Assembly: GCA_034008185.1 (NCBI GenBank)
Contig: CM067081.1
Coordinates: 20,831,821-20,895,820, forward strand
Direction of reading: 5' to 3'
Source: Gorsachius magnificus
Lineage: Eukaryota > Chordata > Aves > Pelecaniformes > Ardeidae
DNA length: 64,000 nt
Shown: piece after piece, positions 46,986 through 59,164 of the stretch
How positions within the stretch are numbered: position 1 is the first letter of the stretch
Layout of the letters: the number at the start of each line of letters is the position of its first letter
Program-made: the position numbers and the translations under genes
Notes under the pieces: model-generated
What the model saw: the letters and a program-made list of their open reading frames with translations, nothing else
Databases searched by the model: none
What the model was told of the DNA's origin: nothing

Positions 46986-47481
46986 ATCCAGAAGTCTTTG
47001 TGATTTCACTTTGGCGCTCAGCCCTGAAGCCTCTGGTGTAGCAGTGCATAAGCAGCGTTACAATGCCAGAGAGCTTCACGGGGGAGGATGGCCGTCCTAC
47101 CCAAAAGGCAAGGGTTCAGCTCCTGGCTGCCCTCTCACTCTTTGCCATCCACTCCTGACTTTTACCTTGAGGTTCACCCTGCCTCCTGTCAGACCCCTTC
47201 AGTTCAATTCACTAAACCACCCCTCAGAGCTTGCCCATGGGAGACAGGGCTGAGAGCAGGGAGAGGAGGTGGGGGGATAAACCACCTCCTTTCGGACATT
47301 TTACTATTTGCTCTGCCTCCGTGTCAAGTGCATCATGATGGAAACTGAACCTGTTGGATCAGATTCAGTCCCAGTGAAGCTTTTTTTTTTTAATATTTCT
47401 GTCTCATTACTAGTATTTTTAAGCAGCTGTGACATGGTGTCTTTCATAACATATTAATTTCAAGCTGTATTGATATATATG

Positions 47482-47545
47482 TTATAATCTAAAGTCCATA
47501 ATATCATTTCTCATTATAATCTAAAGTCCATAATATAATTTCTCT
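47482..47545. repeat. 32-bp tandem duplication
   Basis: Units 47482-47513 and 47514-47545 start TTATAATCTAAAGTCCATAA and differ at two positions (C/A and the last base). A recent local duplication in AT-rich DNA. Confidence 0.92.
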
Positions 47546-49177
47546 AAACTCTCTCCCAGGGCTGCTTCACGCAAGAACTGGTCATGATGCTGTGAACCGA
47601 CTTCACTGAAGAATGGAGAAAGTGGAGAATCTCAGCTGTGAAAAACATTTTTTTATTTACAGAGATATATTCAATAGCAGCAAAATGAAGACAGAAGAAT
47701 ATAGGCTAGGTAAACTACTTTCTGCACAAAAGCTTTTTTTTTTTTTTAACTACTGTACTTTTTCAATATAAAAGGCTTACTCCAAGGTGTAATTTCTTTA
47801 ACGTAATGAACATGTATTGAAATTTGTCCTTCATCTTCTGACCAATGTCTCATTATGGTTACCACATCTAAATATAGTTCTTGCCTGCAGTCAGGGAACA
47901 TAGTAATTTTACAGGTTTTTATATATTTTCATTCTACTTTTCCAATTTGTTTCACCCTTTTCAGGCTTCTGACACCCACATTGTCAACCATGAAGCTTTG
48001 CACACATTTTTCTGTGAAAATAAGTGAGGTAAAAGCCAGAAAAGTTACAGTTTGTGTTCAATAAATTGCACAGATGTCAAATCTTTTTCTGGCAGTTATA
48101 AATTCAACATTTTGGGGTCTGGCAGCTTAATTAATATGTGTACTTTTATTATTTTATATATAGAATTATTTTTACTTTTATCCAGTATATGGTATACAAT
48201 TAGGATTTTCATAAATCTGTAAAACTTATGAGGCAAGATTTACATGGCTATATAGCCTAACATTATTGAGTGTTTGGAAATCTTAGCAATAAAGTGAATC
48301 TTCTCAAAATGCAGCTGATAAGACTTCAAAAAGTTGGAAAGATTTTCAATCTGGTTAAAAAAAATTCCAGAAATTTACTAAATCAAGGGTACAAGGTAAC
48401 TTGTTTAAAGTGAGATCTGTCTGCCTCTGTTATCATTACTGTTTCCTGAGAGACAGTTTATGGAAGGTGGTTTTATGATACATTCCTGAAACACCTCCAG
48501 ATTTAAAATATGCAATATAAACCACCTTATGAAAACTGCATAACTTGCCCTTGATTTATAAATAGTACCACACCTACTTTGGCTGTACAAAATTTCTAAG
48601 TCCTAATGTAGTCAGTTAGTAATAAAAACAAAGCTTAACACAGAAAGATTTGCTAAAGAACCAGATCATCAAGGGACAGGAAACTACCTTCTAGATTAAA
48701 GCGCGTTGCCTATTCCTAAGGTAATGGATGGAAGAACTTAGCACATTAGCAAGAATGGTTGGAGAAAACCCAAGAAAAATGTTTCTTACCAAGGCATGTT
48801 GTGAACAGTTCCCTTAAATGATTGTGCTTAAAAGGAAAAGATATTTGCAGTGTTCAACAATAAAAGTATCAATGGTTTATTAGCATCAAATGAAATAGTT
48901 TCAATAAAGAATGGCCCCCTTTGATTCAGGTAATCACAAATATTTTTGTGCATAGAGCTTGAATTGTGGAAGCCTGGGACTATCTTCCACAGCACAGGAG
49001 ATTTTCAATCAATGTTCTGCAAATACTTTTTGTATCAGAGTCAGAAAATACTGAAAAGGCTTTCCAGGACAATCCCCTTTAGTACATAGTATCTGGCTAC
49101 CTCCTCAAAATGGCAATCTAACTGCACTTGGACCATGGAGACAAAAACCAAGATGTCCTTGTTGTGTTTCCTGAACC

Positions 49178-49194
49178 TTTTTTTTTTTTTTTTT
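49178..49194. repeat. T17 homopolymer
   Basis: A run of 17 T with no adjoining retrotransposon sequence that I can recognise on the minus strand, so it need not be a poly(A) tail. Confidence 0.85.
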
Positions 49195-50772
49195 CTGGTT
49201 CTGCTCACTTGAACTCCATTGCTTTTGTATTTGAACTCTTGGTATTTTCCATTTCATGTATGACACACTGGTCTTTTTGTGGATCTACTATTACAATTGG
49301 CATAAAAATGCCTTGAACAACTTTTAAGGAGTCCGAGCTCCCAAGATGCTCAGCAAGTTAGAGGCAGTTATGCTGAGGTAGGCTCAAGAGGTGCAGGTTT
49401 GACACGAAGTTCTTCTTTCTTCTCCCATGTTTAGAAAATCCAAATCTGTAATGCAAATGTGTACTTACAAAAGACACTGTATTTTATTTCCTTATTTTCC
49501 GCCAGTACTTTCACAGAAATCTCACTTGAATCAGACCAGTAAACACAGACCAGTGGTTTTGAAGGGAGTAATCAAAAGGACAAATTTTCATCTAGCTCAC
49601 AGATTATCTGACCTGCTTTCAGTGCATAAATGTTGTTGAACAACTGGCCACGCTATGCCAGTCAGCATGCCTTCATTCCCGGCACTAGCCTTCTCCTCCT
49701 TTGAAATAGTGGACTTGTTTCTCTTATCTCATCCGACTCTGTTGAATGTATGGACTTAATTTTCCTGTAAAAATAGAAATGAAAACAGAAATAAGTGAAA
49801 ATAGATGCGAGTTCACAGTCAGGCCTCTGAGTGTGTCCTACTGGGGATGCCCGCACTGCACTCAGAATGCTCCAGAATTAGACTAAAATCCCAGGGTCCC
49901 CTGAAAATATTTACCTACATCTCACCCTCTTCTTCATCATGGCAGTCCTCCTGAGTACAAACCAAAAAGGACCCAAAGATGTGTCCCTGACTGAAATGTG
50001 ATAAAAGCAAAGCATGTCCACCCTGCCTTGTCTGTTCAAGTACTTCTGGTGGGGACTGACCTCACCTAAGTGTAGCTGTCTAAAAGCTGAATGTCTGAGC
50101 TAAGCCAGTGCTCTAGGACCTGCCTAGAGACAATGGAAGAAGATAGGCACTGCCCAGTTCTGCACATCTCATTTAGGCTGTGGTTCCCTGAGGGGTAGTG
50201 AATGTTTTAACAGCTTATTGTTGCTGCAAGGGTAAGGTACCTGCTTCTTCCACCCTCCTCTATCACTCCTGGCCACCTTCTTGCTGTTTACTTTGTGTTG
50301 GCTCATCAGGCCCTTTAGTGACCTGATTTAACCAACCACCTCAGTGGAAAATCATTTGAGTAAAACAAGGGAAGGGAGAGGTGTGTGAACAGAGATGAAG
50401 AGCAAAATGCCCTCTTTTTAGTGGAAATGAGATGTTAAGCTGGGTCAGCTGCCCATGAAATTGTTGCCTGACATTTCTGCTGGGCTCCGACATGGGATCA
50501 TCTCTGGAAGCAGCAAGAGTGTTTTGGTGACAAGGACAGTCTCAGGTCTAACTTTTGAGTGTTCAGCTTTGATCAGAAAAATGATTAAAGGGATTTCATG
50601 GCATTTTATATTATTTTAACTCGCATATTTCTAATTAAAAAACTTCCCAGTTTGTGAAGAGACAAGCTTGCTCTGCTCTCCCTGACAAGCGGATCTATAA
50701 ACTCAACAAGGGGAGTGAAAGCTAAACTAGTTACGTTGGGTTGAACCTCCTCAGCCCCAGGACAAATGTTGC

Positions 50773-51300
50773 TTGGGCAAAACTCTCCTTTCAGATACTT
50801 GGGTTATGTCGCCCCATTGTCTCCAGTCTGTACTTGTATCTCTCCACTCTGTGTGGGAGCTAGTGCTTGGCTTTGTAATGTTGTTAATGATGTATAGCTA
50901 TCTTACCAGTATGACCTCTGCAGTGATAAAAGGAATAAAACAGAAAAAACCTCCCATTATCACTAATGGAAGAAGAGATGTCTCTGAATACATGCATGGG
51001 AAAGATAAACAGAGAGAAAAGGTGCTGATTTTACAGTCATTTCTTGGAGTAGCATCGTGCTTTAATGCGTTTTCCCCTATAGCACAAAGTTTAAAACAGA
51101 ATTCACAGGATTTCAAAGGACAAGTTTCTAATATGGCTAAGGAGCACAGATACCGACAAGGTAGCCTTGCCTACGAAATATTTTCTGCATTTTGTATCAA
51201 TGGTGAGAGATCAAGGATGCAACTTTTTCTGGCTCATGAAGTATGCATGTACACAGTAATACATTTTCCAATCTTGATTCTGCCAACCTCAGATAGTTAA
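50773..51300 (+). other. Open reading frame of unknown origin
   Basis: A 175-codon stop-free frame in AT-rich sequence, which is longer than expected by chance there. It begins at TTG and the first ATG is internal (50806-50808 region and later). The translation has a hydrophobic start and a Lys/Arg/Gln-rich middle (about residues 55-85). No domain is recognised and no splice sites are convincing. It is probably chance or an old, unrecognised repeat. It is listed only because of its length. Confidence 0.12.
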
Positions 51301-52520
51301 AAATAAGCATTTTTAATTTCTGTGTCTTTTCTATTCCTTTTGTTATACTTGAAGATCTGGAAGAGCAATACATCTTTTTAGCACTGGAGCAGCTAACAAA
51401 TTGTTTACACATGCCTATTCAGTTACCGGTGAAAAAAAATGGGTGCAGAAAAAGAAGGCAAAAAATAGATATGAGTAGAACAGAGCATTTTGAGAAAGAC
51501 GTTCCCATCAGACTGCTATGATGCAATAGTAATGAAGCAGGGGATAAAATTTTGTGGAGTTCACTGCCTGTATTAGCTGCATAAGCAAGAATGCTGCAGC
51601 TTTGAGTGGAATAACAAATATTGAACTACATAGCTCTTTTGAGAAGCCCATTGTTTGACAGTTGATATCATCAAGGGTTTATCAGAAGAGCCTAGTATCG
51701 TTCACATAAGTTGCACAGTGGGAAGGAGGTGTAAGCACAGAAGCGATGTGGTAGGGAAGTGAGCTGGTGCATCATGGCTGCACTCCTCAAGCTTTACAGT
51801 GGTACAGCAGCACTTTTTCCCATTTGCTTTCTAGATGAGTACATTGTTCTGCCTGTTTTCAGTCCCCAGATGACCTCCAAACCTTTTATAATGGGCTGTG
51901 ATTACAACCCATGAGCTAAGAGAAATGTACTGTCCTGTAGGTTTGGATTTGAAAAGGGGAAAAAATGACCTCTTAAAGTGGTAAAAAGTAGTTACCATCT
52001 GAACCAGAATGCAACACGGGATTGATGTCACCATAGGCAAACTAACTGGAATTAAGAGATGATTGAATCAAAGACTATCGGTGTCACTTGTAATTATGCA
52101 TAGGGGACTTAGAAGCCCAATTGCCTATTTAGCATGACTTAAGGATTAAGGAGCACAAGCATCTTGGCAGGTGATGCAACTAAGCCCAAATTCAGAGGGG
52201 GTGCTCCATCGTGCTGCAGTCTTTGCTATGTGGAAAGAAAAGGTATGGTCTTCCTGGAAGAGTCCAATACTCTCTGACCAGCTTCTTTTAGATATTTCAC
52301 ATGTGGAGGGTGTAATGTTTAATATTAGATTAGTTATTTGAAGATCATTGATGGCACATGGGATTTCTGATTTAGCAGAGTAATACAAAATATACTGAAA
52401 ACACAGTACTAATGTAAGTCACACTTAGTAAAACATAGCAATTCCAATACACAGTTCAGTCACAATACCAGTGTGATTCCCATTACTGGTCTCTATCATA
52501 CGCTCGCTGTATTAGCTGCG

Positions 52521-52720
52521 TCAGGGGAAGTTCAGATTGGACATTGGGAAAAAGTTCTTCACTGAGAGAGCGGTCAGTCATGGCACCAAGCCTGCCTGGA
52601 TGACGCTCTCAGTCATACGGTTTAGTTTTAGGTAGTCCTGCAAGGAGCAGGGAGTTGGACTCGATGATCCTTTATGGGTCCCTTCCAACTTGAGATGTTC
52701 TATGATTCTGTGATTCTATG
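52521..52720 (+). mobile_element. CR1 LINE, 3' end with internal deletions
   Basis: Starts with GGGGAAGTTCAGATTGGAC (52523-52541) and AAAGTTCTTCACTGAGAGAG, the CR1 C-terminal/UTR junction. It then jumps to GCACCAAGCCTGCCTGGATG, so the [16 protein letters not shown] part is deleted. The 3' UTR GGAGTTGGACTCGATGATCC (52650-52669) is followed by TCTATGATTCTGTGATTCTATG ending at 52720, given here as three mixed octamers. It is a third CR1 tail type in the window. Confidence 0.92.
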
Positions 52721-53449
52721 ACTCACTGTCATGACTCTGGACATCCCCAGTCGCTGGGAAGGAATGAGTGTGTTGAAGCCAGTTCAAGCCCATCGTTCTC
52801 TTTGAAATTCATTTGTTAGTTGTTTAGTTTTTATACTCAGCATGGGGCTTGCTTCACCCATACTGTTCTGGATAACCCAGGGAGACATTTACACCACTAG
52901 CTGATCCACTCAGCTGTTGATAGCTATTTATCTAAAACAAAGGTTCCCTTCGGTCCCCTTTGTGTTGAGATAAAGTCAGTTGCTTTGCATTACTCTCTGA
53001 GCTTCATGTGCACATTGCCTTTGCCCATCTGCTCTGAACCTTCTTCCACTGTAGGGGTTTACTGGTCAGTCACACCTCCTAGCTGTCAAATGAATCCCCA
53101 GTAAAAAAAAAAAAAAAAAAAAGGATAAAAATACTAAATCCACTTCTGAACACATTCTCCTGAATTTCTCAGGCTCTGACTGTGCTCAGAGCCACCCTCT
53201 GGGCATGAGGATACCTGGCACTGAAAGGCAGGTGCAGATGTGGTTCTGGTCTCTTCTCCAAACCTGGGGAGCTGCTTTCTTGATCCCTCCTGGGAATCGT
53301 CCCTGACTGACATTCACTCCCAGACTTTGGGCATTTTTTGGGACAGCCAGGTGACATGGGCCGAATCCATATCAGAGACCATGCTAACAATTTAGCAGGT
53401 TGGACAACTGAATTGTCATACCCAAGGACATGCCTTTGACCTGTGTCTG
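52721..53449. other. Unique sequence with A20 tract
   Basis: No gene recognised. A20 at 53103-53122 is not preceded by any recognisable retrotransposed sequence. The minus-strand frame 53169-53519 has no domain. Confidence 0.6.
53103..53122. repeat. A20 homopolymer
   Basis: Twenty consecutive A. It could be the tail of a retrocopy on the plus strand, but the preceding sequence (52980-53100) shows no recognisable gene or SINE. Confidence 0.92.
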
Positions 53450-53570
53450 TTACTGATGTAGGTGCCCTTATAGGCTCACAAAGGTACTTAGATGCCCCAG
53501 GAATCAGTGAGAAATACATTGCTGAATATCTTCAGTCATATCTGAGCTTGGGGCACTTCTGAGTTCCAGC
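53450..53570. repeat. Possible ancient palindromic repeat remnant
   Basis: TAGGTGCCCTTATAGGCTC, AAAGGTACTTAGATGCCCC and GAATCAGTGAGAAATACATT followed by CTGAATATCTTCAGTCATATCTGAGC resemble, in order, an old amniote palindromic repeat with TAGGTGCC / AGTCAGTGGGA / ATACCTTTGAGGATCTGGGCC blocks. The match is weak and the ends are uncertain. Confidence 0.3.
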
Positions 53571-55122
53571 TGCACCCCAATCCCACACTGAGGGAAGCCC
53601 TATGTGGGCATAGCCGCACTGCCTCTTTCCATTTTCCTTGTATATCTTGGTTTTTCAGGGACAGGAACATAAGCAAGTGCCTCAGAGACACTCCTTGCTC
53701 CTTGATCCAGCAGGTCCTTGGTCTAGGTGATCAAGACATGACCTGGAACAGGGCAGAGCCACGGTGTCAGCTGAATGGGGTTGCAACCTGTGCAGATTTG
53801 GCCTTTAGAGGGATTGGAGTGAACGCAAACAAGAAAATGGGAATGAAATTATATAAACCATTTAATGTCTGTTATTTTCTTTGACTTTTAGAAAGTAAAA
53901 AATGTTCTTCTAACATCCACAGGTGGGCTCATTTTACATATAGATCTATCAAAATAGAAAAGACACCACACTAAAGATCTCGGAGGATGGCATCATGTGG
54001 GCCTTGTTTATTTCCTTACAGGCAGCATAGTTGTTCACTGTTGCTGTCCATTGTATATTATTAATACAGTAAGAATGCTAACTAGCAAGTGAAGGATTTT
54101 TGTTTGACAGCATGCTGTATCACCTCTTCCCAGACTAAATAAAATTATGGCAGTTGGGCTAGCTGAAGGTATTTCGCCATGTTATAATTTCTTGCACGAT
54201 TCTTTCTTGTTAGCAACGAAGATGCAACATTACATTAACATTTTGTTTTCCCATTACTGTCATGTAAAGACAATATGCTAGAAAAAAATGCTAATGGAGC
54301 CATTTTAACACCATCTCTGTGTAATGTAGAAATATGGTGCCTGCCTATTCACACTTATTGTAATGTGTATAGGCAAAAGGAAAGCTCATATTTTTAGGTT
54401 TTTGAATAAAAAAAATTAGAGATATTGCACATGAGGACATGCCCAGTATTCTTTTATAGTCTGGAAGGGGGCCTCTGTGCCCATATATATTAAAGTGTGC
54501 ACCTGCCTTCAATAAGCTGACATCAGGATACGCCACTGAACTGTATGCCAAATTTGCCTTGTAAAGCAAGTGTAAAAAGAGCAGACTTTTGCTCTGAAAA
54601 AAAAAAGTAAGTAAGTATTATTATAGGAAAAGCATGGCTGAGCAGTTTTAGTTGAGATCTGGGAGAAGAAAGTGTTTGAGTGAGGCCAATGGAACAATGG
54701 GAAAAACCCCCCAATAACTAACCAAAATAATAGACTTTTTGAATTTCTCTTTCTGGAAAATCATAGAAAATGTTTTGAGGCAGCTCAGCTTGTCATGAGT
54801 TTTTGTGCAGATCCTTCCAGTTTTTCAGATGTCTTCTCTGCTGTAGTGACTGACCATGTTTGCTTAGTCCATGTTTGGAAGGTGGACTACACCCATCTTG
54901 AGCCTGCTTTTGGGGCTGCCTTTTGGGATGCTCTGCCTTGCCCGTTTGCAGGGAGCAGAGATGCAGGGAGTCTGAGGATGGCCAACAAGATTGTTATTCC
55001 AGCAAGGATCACATCCCTGATCCTCTTTTTCACTGCACATCCATTACTGTCATAATTGCCACTACTGCAACTGAGAGAACAATTTGGTCTTACATGGTCA
55101 TCGAGGAGGGATCTTCAGATAA
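53571..55122. other. Unique sequence, no gene seen
   Basis: No gene recognised. AT-rich, with short frames only. An A-rich run at about 54597-54606. Confidence 0.6.
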
Positions 55123-55275
55123 ATCATAGAATCATAGAATCATTTAGGTTGGAAAAGACCTTTAAGATCATAAAGTCCAACCATTAACCTAACCCTGCCA
55201 TCCCACCACTGAACCATGTCCCTAAGCACCTCGTCTACCTGTCTTTTAAATACCTCCAGGGTATGAACTAGTAAC
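55123..55275 (-). mobile_element. CR1 LINE, 3' end, minus strand
   Basis: On the plus strand it opens with ATCATAGAATCATAGAATCA (55123-55142), the reverse complement of the ATTCTATG tail. It continues GGTTGGAAAAGACCTTTAAG (55148-55167) and TCCAACCATTAACCTAACCC, then TCTTTTAAATACCTCCAGGG near 55243-55262. Only the 3' UTR and the last coding bases remain. The 5' break lies at about 55265-55280. It is a different subfamily from the other minus-strand copy. Confidence 0.93.
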
Positions 55276-57304
55276 ACTGAACTTTGGCTGAGGCAGAGCA
55301 CTGGAGGCTGTGCAGCAGACTTTGATGCACTACAACCCATTTTATTCCTTGCTTGGAGCCTGTCAGCCACCCTACGTAGAGATGCATGTAGCAAACGAGC
55401 TACCAGCAAAGGCCATAATCCTCCTGCAAAGAGCAACACGGACTGTGTGCAGGAGCTGAACAGAGCACAAAGTGGTCCTGCTATGAGTTATCCGTGGGAG
55501 GTGGAAGAAAGTGTCACCATGTAGTTGCCAGCTGTGGGGGTTGTGTGTTCATTTGTGTTTTTGATGCTGCAGTGTTTGTCTGTAGGCCTGATGCTTCTGT
55601 AGGCTGCAGGAGCTGTTGAATGAAGGGGGAGCAAAGGGGAGGAGGAAAATAGGGGCTTTGAGGGAGTCAGGGCTCAGAGAGAGTGTGTAGGTTCACGTGG
55701 CAGATGTCGATGTCTACATCTGAGCCTTGATTCTCTTTCTGGGAGAGAGAGAGAAACATATCTGGCCAATTTTAGATATCTTATGTATGAGAGGAATAGC
55801 CGTCTGGCAGTGCCTGTGCTTCTCCCATGCCTGTGGCAGGTGGGGCTGGCTGAGATAGAGCATCAGGACCGTGACAGGGGATGAATCCAGCCATGCCTGG
55901 CCTATTACCCTTCTTACAGAGTATGGGATGGTTTCACACACTTCAGAACTGCTGTGGGATCCAGAGCAGAAGGAATATGGGGATCCCTGTGTCACGTCTG
56001 GGTTCATACCAAACTAGTGGGCAAGAGCAGAGTCCTGATGCCTCAGAGCTGAGCTTGGTTACACAAAACAACCTCTGGTACAAGAAAACAGTGCTATATG
56101 TTGAAACCTGATGTGTGTGATCTCTTCATCTGCTCTCAGGATTAGAGGGTTGTTATTAAAATTGATTGCGGGTGGGATAATCCAGTGTCTGTAATGCCAA
56201 ACGTTTATGTGTAAACAAGAAACTTCTGAATTTTGAGGACTGTGGACCCCAGAGACTAATTCCTGTGGTCCCAAGGCTAGATGCTGCTTTTAACTATAAA
56301 TCTGGAAAATATTCATGGGGACTCTGATCTACCGAATTTATGGAGCCACCTTCTCCCTGCTGCTCCCTCCCCCTCGGTGTAAGTGGGAGGAAGGGATGTG
56401 CTGAGAGCAGGATAATCAGCGCGCGAGCTCAGAAGAGCTGTGCTCCACACTGCCTGACCCTCCACTTGCACAAGCTCCAGCAGGATAAGGCTAATTGGGG
56501 AAAGCAGAGGAGCCCTTCAGTACTCTTAAATTCTGCTGTGACTAAGCAGAGGTGGATGGTCCATGCACCGTGGCCCTTGAGATTCACTGGAGAATGTGTG
56601 TTGCTGGAGTCAGCAGTGTCTCCTTGGATTACCGCAGAACCCCAGAAGTCTTTCTTCAGCCTTTTGTGATTTTGTTTTCAGAGATTTGATCCAATTTTTG
56701 TCTCCTGTTGGCTCCACAGATGATTTAAAGACTACTTTTGGAAGCTTCTATCTGTCTTCTGACATGTATCTGACCAGTATGTACAGAAAAGGAGCTCTGC
56801 CTTTCAGGAATTGGGACCCTCAGAGTGAGTTCCTGTTGCAAAAGCATCCAGAGCACATTTTGATACAGATTCTGCTCTTTTGGAAGCCTGTGAAATGATT
56901 ATAAAAGGAGAAGGAAATTGATTTTTAATTTTTCATTGTAAGAAAAAAGCCCATTAACACTGAGACGGTTTAAACCTTTGCAGCAGCTCAGTTTCTGGTG
57001 CATTTTTGGATGGTTTAAACCTGCTCTTATGTTTAGAGGCCCCAGTTTCATCTGGGGCAGTTTTGGAGTGACGGGTGCCTGGGAGCCCTGTGGCGGTAGA
57101 AGGGTGAGCTTCCACGGGAGGAGGAGCTCTGGGGGTCTGCAGGGGGGGTCAGGCTGGCTCCCCTCAGCCCAGACAGGGACTGGCAGGGACTATCAGCACA
57201 ACTGGTGGGCTGGAGAGTGCTGAGGCTCAAAATGTGAAAAGCTGCCCTCTGGGTACATGTAGTAAATCATGGCTTACAGTCTGTGTGCAGAAACATCGTG
57301 TCCT
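55276..57304. other. Unique sequence, no gene seen
   Basis: No gene recognised. Frames at 55714-56007 minus and 56340-56669 plus have no motif. 57050-57180 is G-rich, with GGGGGGG at about 57140-57147. Confidence 0.6.
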
Positions 57305-57545
57305 TTAATCCTGACTCCAGCTCTGATTCTCGCTGTGGCTTTGGGTAAGTAAACCGTGTGGATCAAGGGAAGAAGGGATTCAAAAGCACTGTCTTTGCTC
57401 CTGTTGAATTCACTGGTCAACCCTTGAGGATTGCTGAGCCTTATGGCCTCTGCCTCAGTTCCTCTGTCTGTAGTAAAGAGTTAAATTTATGAACCGAGGT
57501 GGCTCCTGTGAGATGTGCTGTGTAAATGATGAGCACTGTTGGAGC
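57305..57545 (+). mobile_element. Old MIR-like SINE remnant, interrupted
   Basis: The blocks CTGACTCCAGCTCTGATTC and GCTTTGGGTAAGTAAACC (57309-57352) are followed after about 90 unrelated bases by TGCCTCAGTTCCTCTGTCTG (57452-57471) and TGTGCTGTGTAAATGATGAG (57513-57532). These correspond, in order, to the old SINE core (CCAGCTCTG...TTGGGCAAGTCA...TGCCTCAGTTTCCCCATCTG...TAAATGATGAGCAC). The middle segment is an insertion or a decayed part. Confidence 0.42.
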
Positions 57546-59164
57546 AAGTTTCCCATCTCTGCTGAAGCCCACATGTGAGTTTGCTTTTGGTTTCACTGCA
57601 GTCAGACTTACACCAGTGTGCTTTGGTGCTTACAAATGAGAGGAACTGAGGAAGTGTGTGCTTGCTTGGGCTGATGCAGTGTAAGCTCTGGCAAGAACAA
57701 CTGTGCAGCATCATGCAGTGGGAATTACACAAACAGTTTCCGATGGAAAAGTAAAGTTGCAGTTAAAATCTGCCGTCGGTAGCTCTAATATCCTAAATGC
57801 AGTGGCAGAGTAGTGGGGCAGTGGTATGGGTGAGAGACACAGAATGGTTCATATGTTAGGAAAAAAGGTTGCAAAGTAATAAAAAGTTTGCAAGCTTTGA
57901 AAAGTACCTGATTTTTTTGCTCTGTATTATTTTACTTGCTTTCAAATGGTCTTTTCCATTGTAAAGCATGTTTCAGAGAATAGTGGCCAGGCTCCAGGTT
58001 CTAAAACTGATGATATCAGCTCTTCAAAGCTGCCAGATCAGAAACATAAAGATATAAATAAAGGGCTCATTTCAGTGAGGGCTTATTCATTATTTTCAAA
58101 GCAAAGGAACTTTTTTTCCTCCTACAAAAAATTCTCTTTCATTAAAATGTTTATACTGTGGTGTGTATGAGGGGCTGTCCTTTGAACACATTGCTTGTGG
58201 CCTACAGCATAGAAGAATTAAATTGGCATTTAACCAGTAGATTAAATGTGGGCAGGACCCCTCTGTAATGTGATAAGCAGGTGGATGCAAGATAAGAATT
58301 AATATCTGTCTGCTATAAGAATAACGAGTAGTATTTCCCTAGAAGAGTTCACTGAAGGCTTAAGAAGGACAACAGATGACCTAAGCATTTTCCCCTCCCT
58401 TATCTCTGCCTTCCCAAAATCAATGTTGTACTTCATGTAGAAAAGGAACACAATATTTCATATCTGAAAATCTGAAATAATCTTGCAAATAAGTTACGTA
58501 TAAAAGGTTAAATATCACGTCTTTCTCTCAAAATATATTTTGTACAAACTGAAAATAAGAATGTATGTAATTACTATCTGTGAGTAACTGTAAACAGAAA
58601 ATACTAATACTACTATGATAAACAATAATGAATTAATTGTAGTGCCTGGGGATTTCTCTCAGGAGTCATCCTGCTAGCAACTGTGTGAACAAAGCGAAGA
58701 AAAGGCAGCTTCACTCCAGGAAACTCACTGCATGTTGGACAGGAATGGAGCTGGTGGACAAACGCAGGCAAGGAGAAGGTGAGAGGGAAATGGGATAGTG
58801 GTAAGCACTGATCATGGAGCCACCAGTCACTTTCATGGCACGTCAGACAACTGGCTGCCTTCTTTTGTGAAGGCTGAGGACCAGATAGGTGTTCATGGGC
58901 CTTGCAGGGGATGCTTTGGATTACATAGCTTGTTTTTCAGACTTCTTTTGGAAAGGGTTGAAAAAGTCAGTAAAGATGTTACTCTTCCATCAACAAGAGA
59001 GTCCATAAGGTTGTCTACATGGTATATGGATATGCAGAAGAAAAATGCCAAGGTTTTAACAAAAATAGAAATGGAACAATTAACAGTTAGGCAAGATCAG
59101 ACACTCACTCACAGATAAGGCAGAAGATACCAATTCCACATAAGTAGTTACTGTCAAACCCTGG
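57546..59164. other. Unique sequence, possible exon inside
   Basis: No gene established. Contains the low-confidence exon candidate 58941-59118 listed separately. The remainder is AT-rich, with no recognisable repeat. Confidence 0.55.
58941..59118 (+). other. Weak exon candidate after an acceptor-like site
   Basis: TTGTTTTTCAG (58930-58940) is a good acceptor-like sequence. It is followed by an open frame of about 59 codons (LLLERVEKVSKDV..., Lys/Glu-rich, with MQKKNAK near its middle-end) to a stop at 59116-59118. A possible internal donor is AAG|GTTTTA at 59053/59054. The amino acid composition is helix-like, but no family is recognised and a 59-codon frame is within chance. Confidence 0.13.

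Larger units (their letters stand above)
46986..52520. other. AT-rich unique sequence, no gene seen
   Basis: Contains T14 at 47734-47747, T17 at 49178-49194, a 32-bp tandem duplication at 47482-47545 and an open frame at 50773-51300, the last two listed separately. No gene was recognised. Confidence 0.6.

Noticed and set aside
53103..53122. A20 tract as poly(A) tail of a processed pseudogene
   Set aside because: No recognisable gene sequence precedes it and no polyadenylation signal sits at the right distance.
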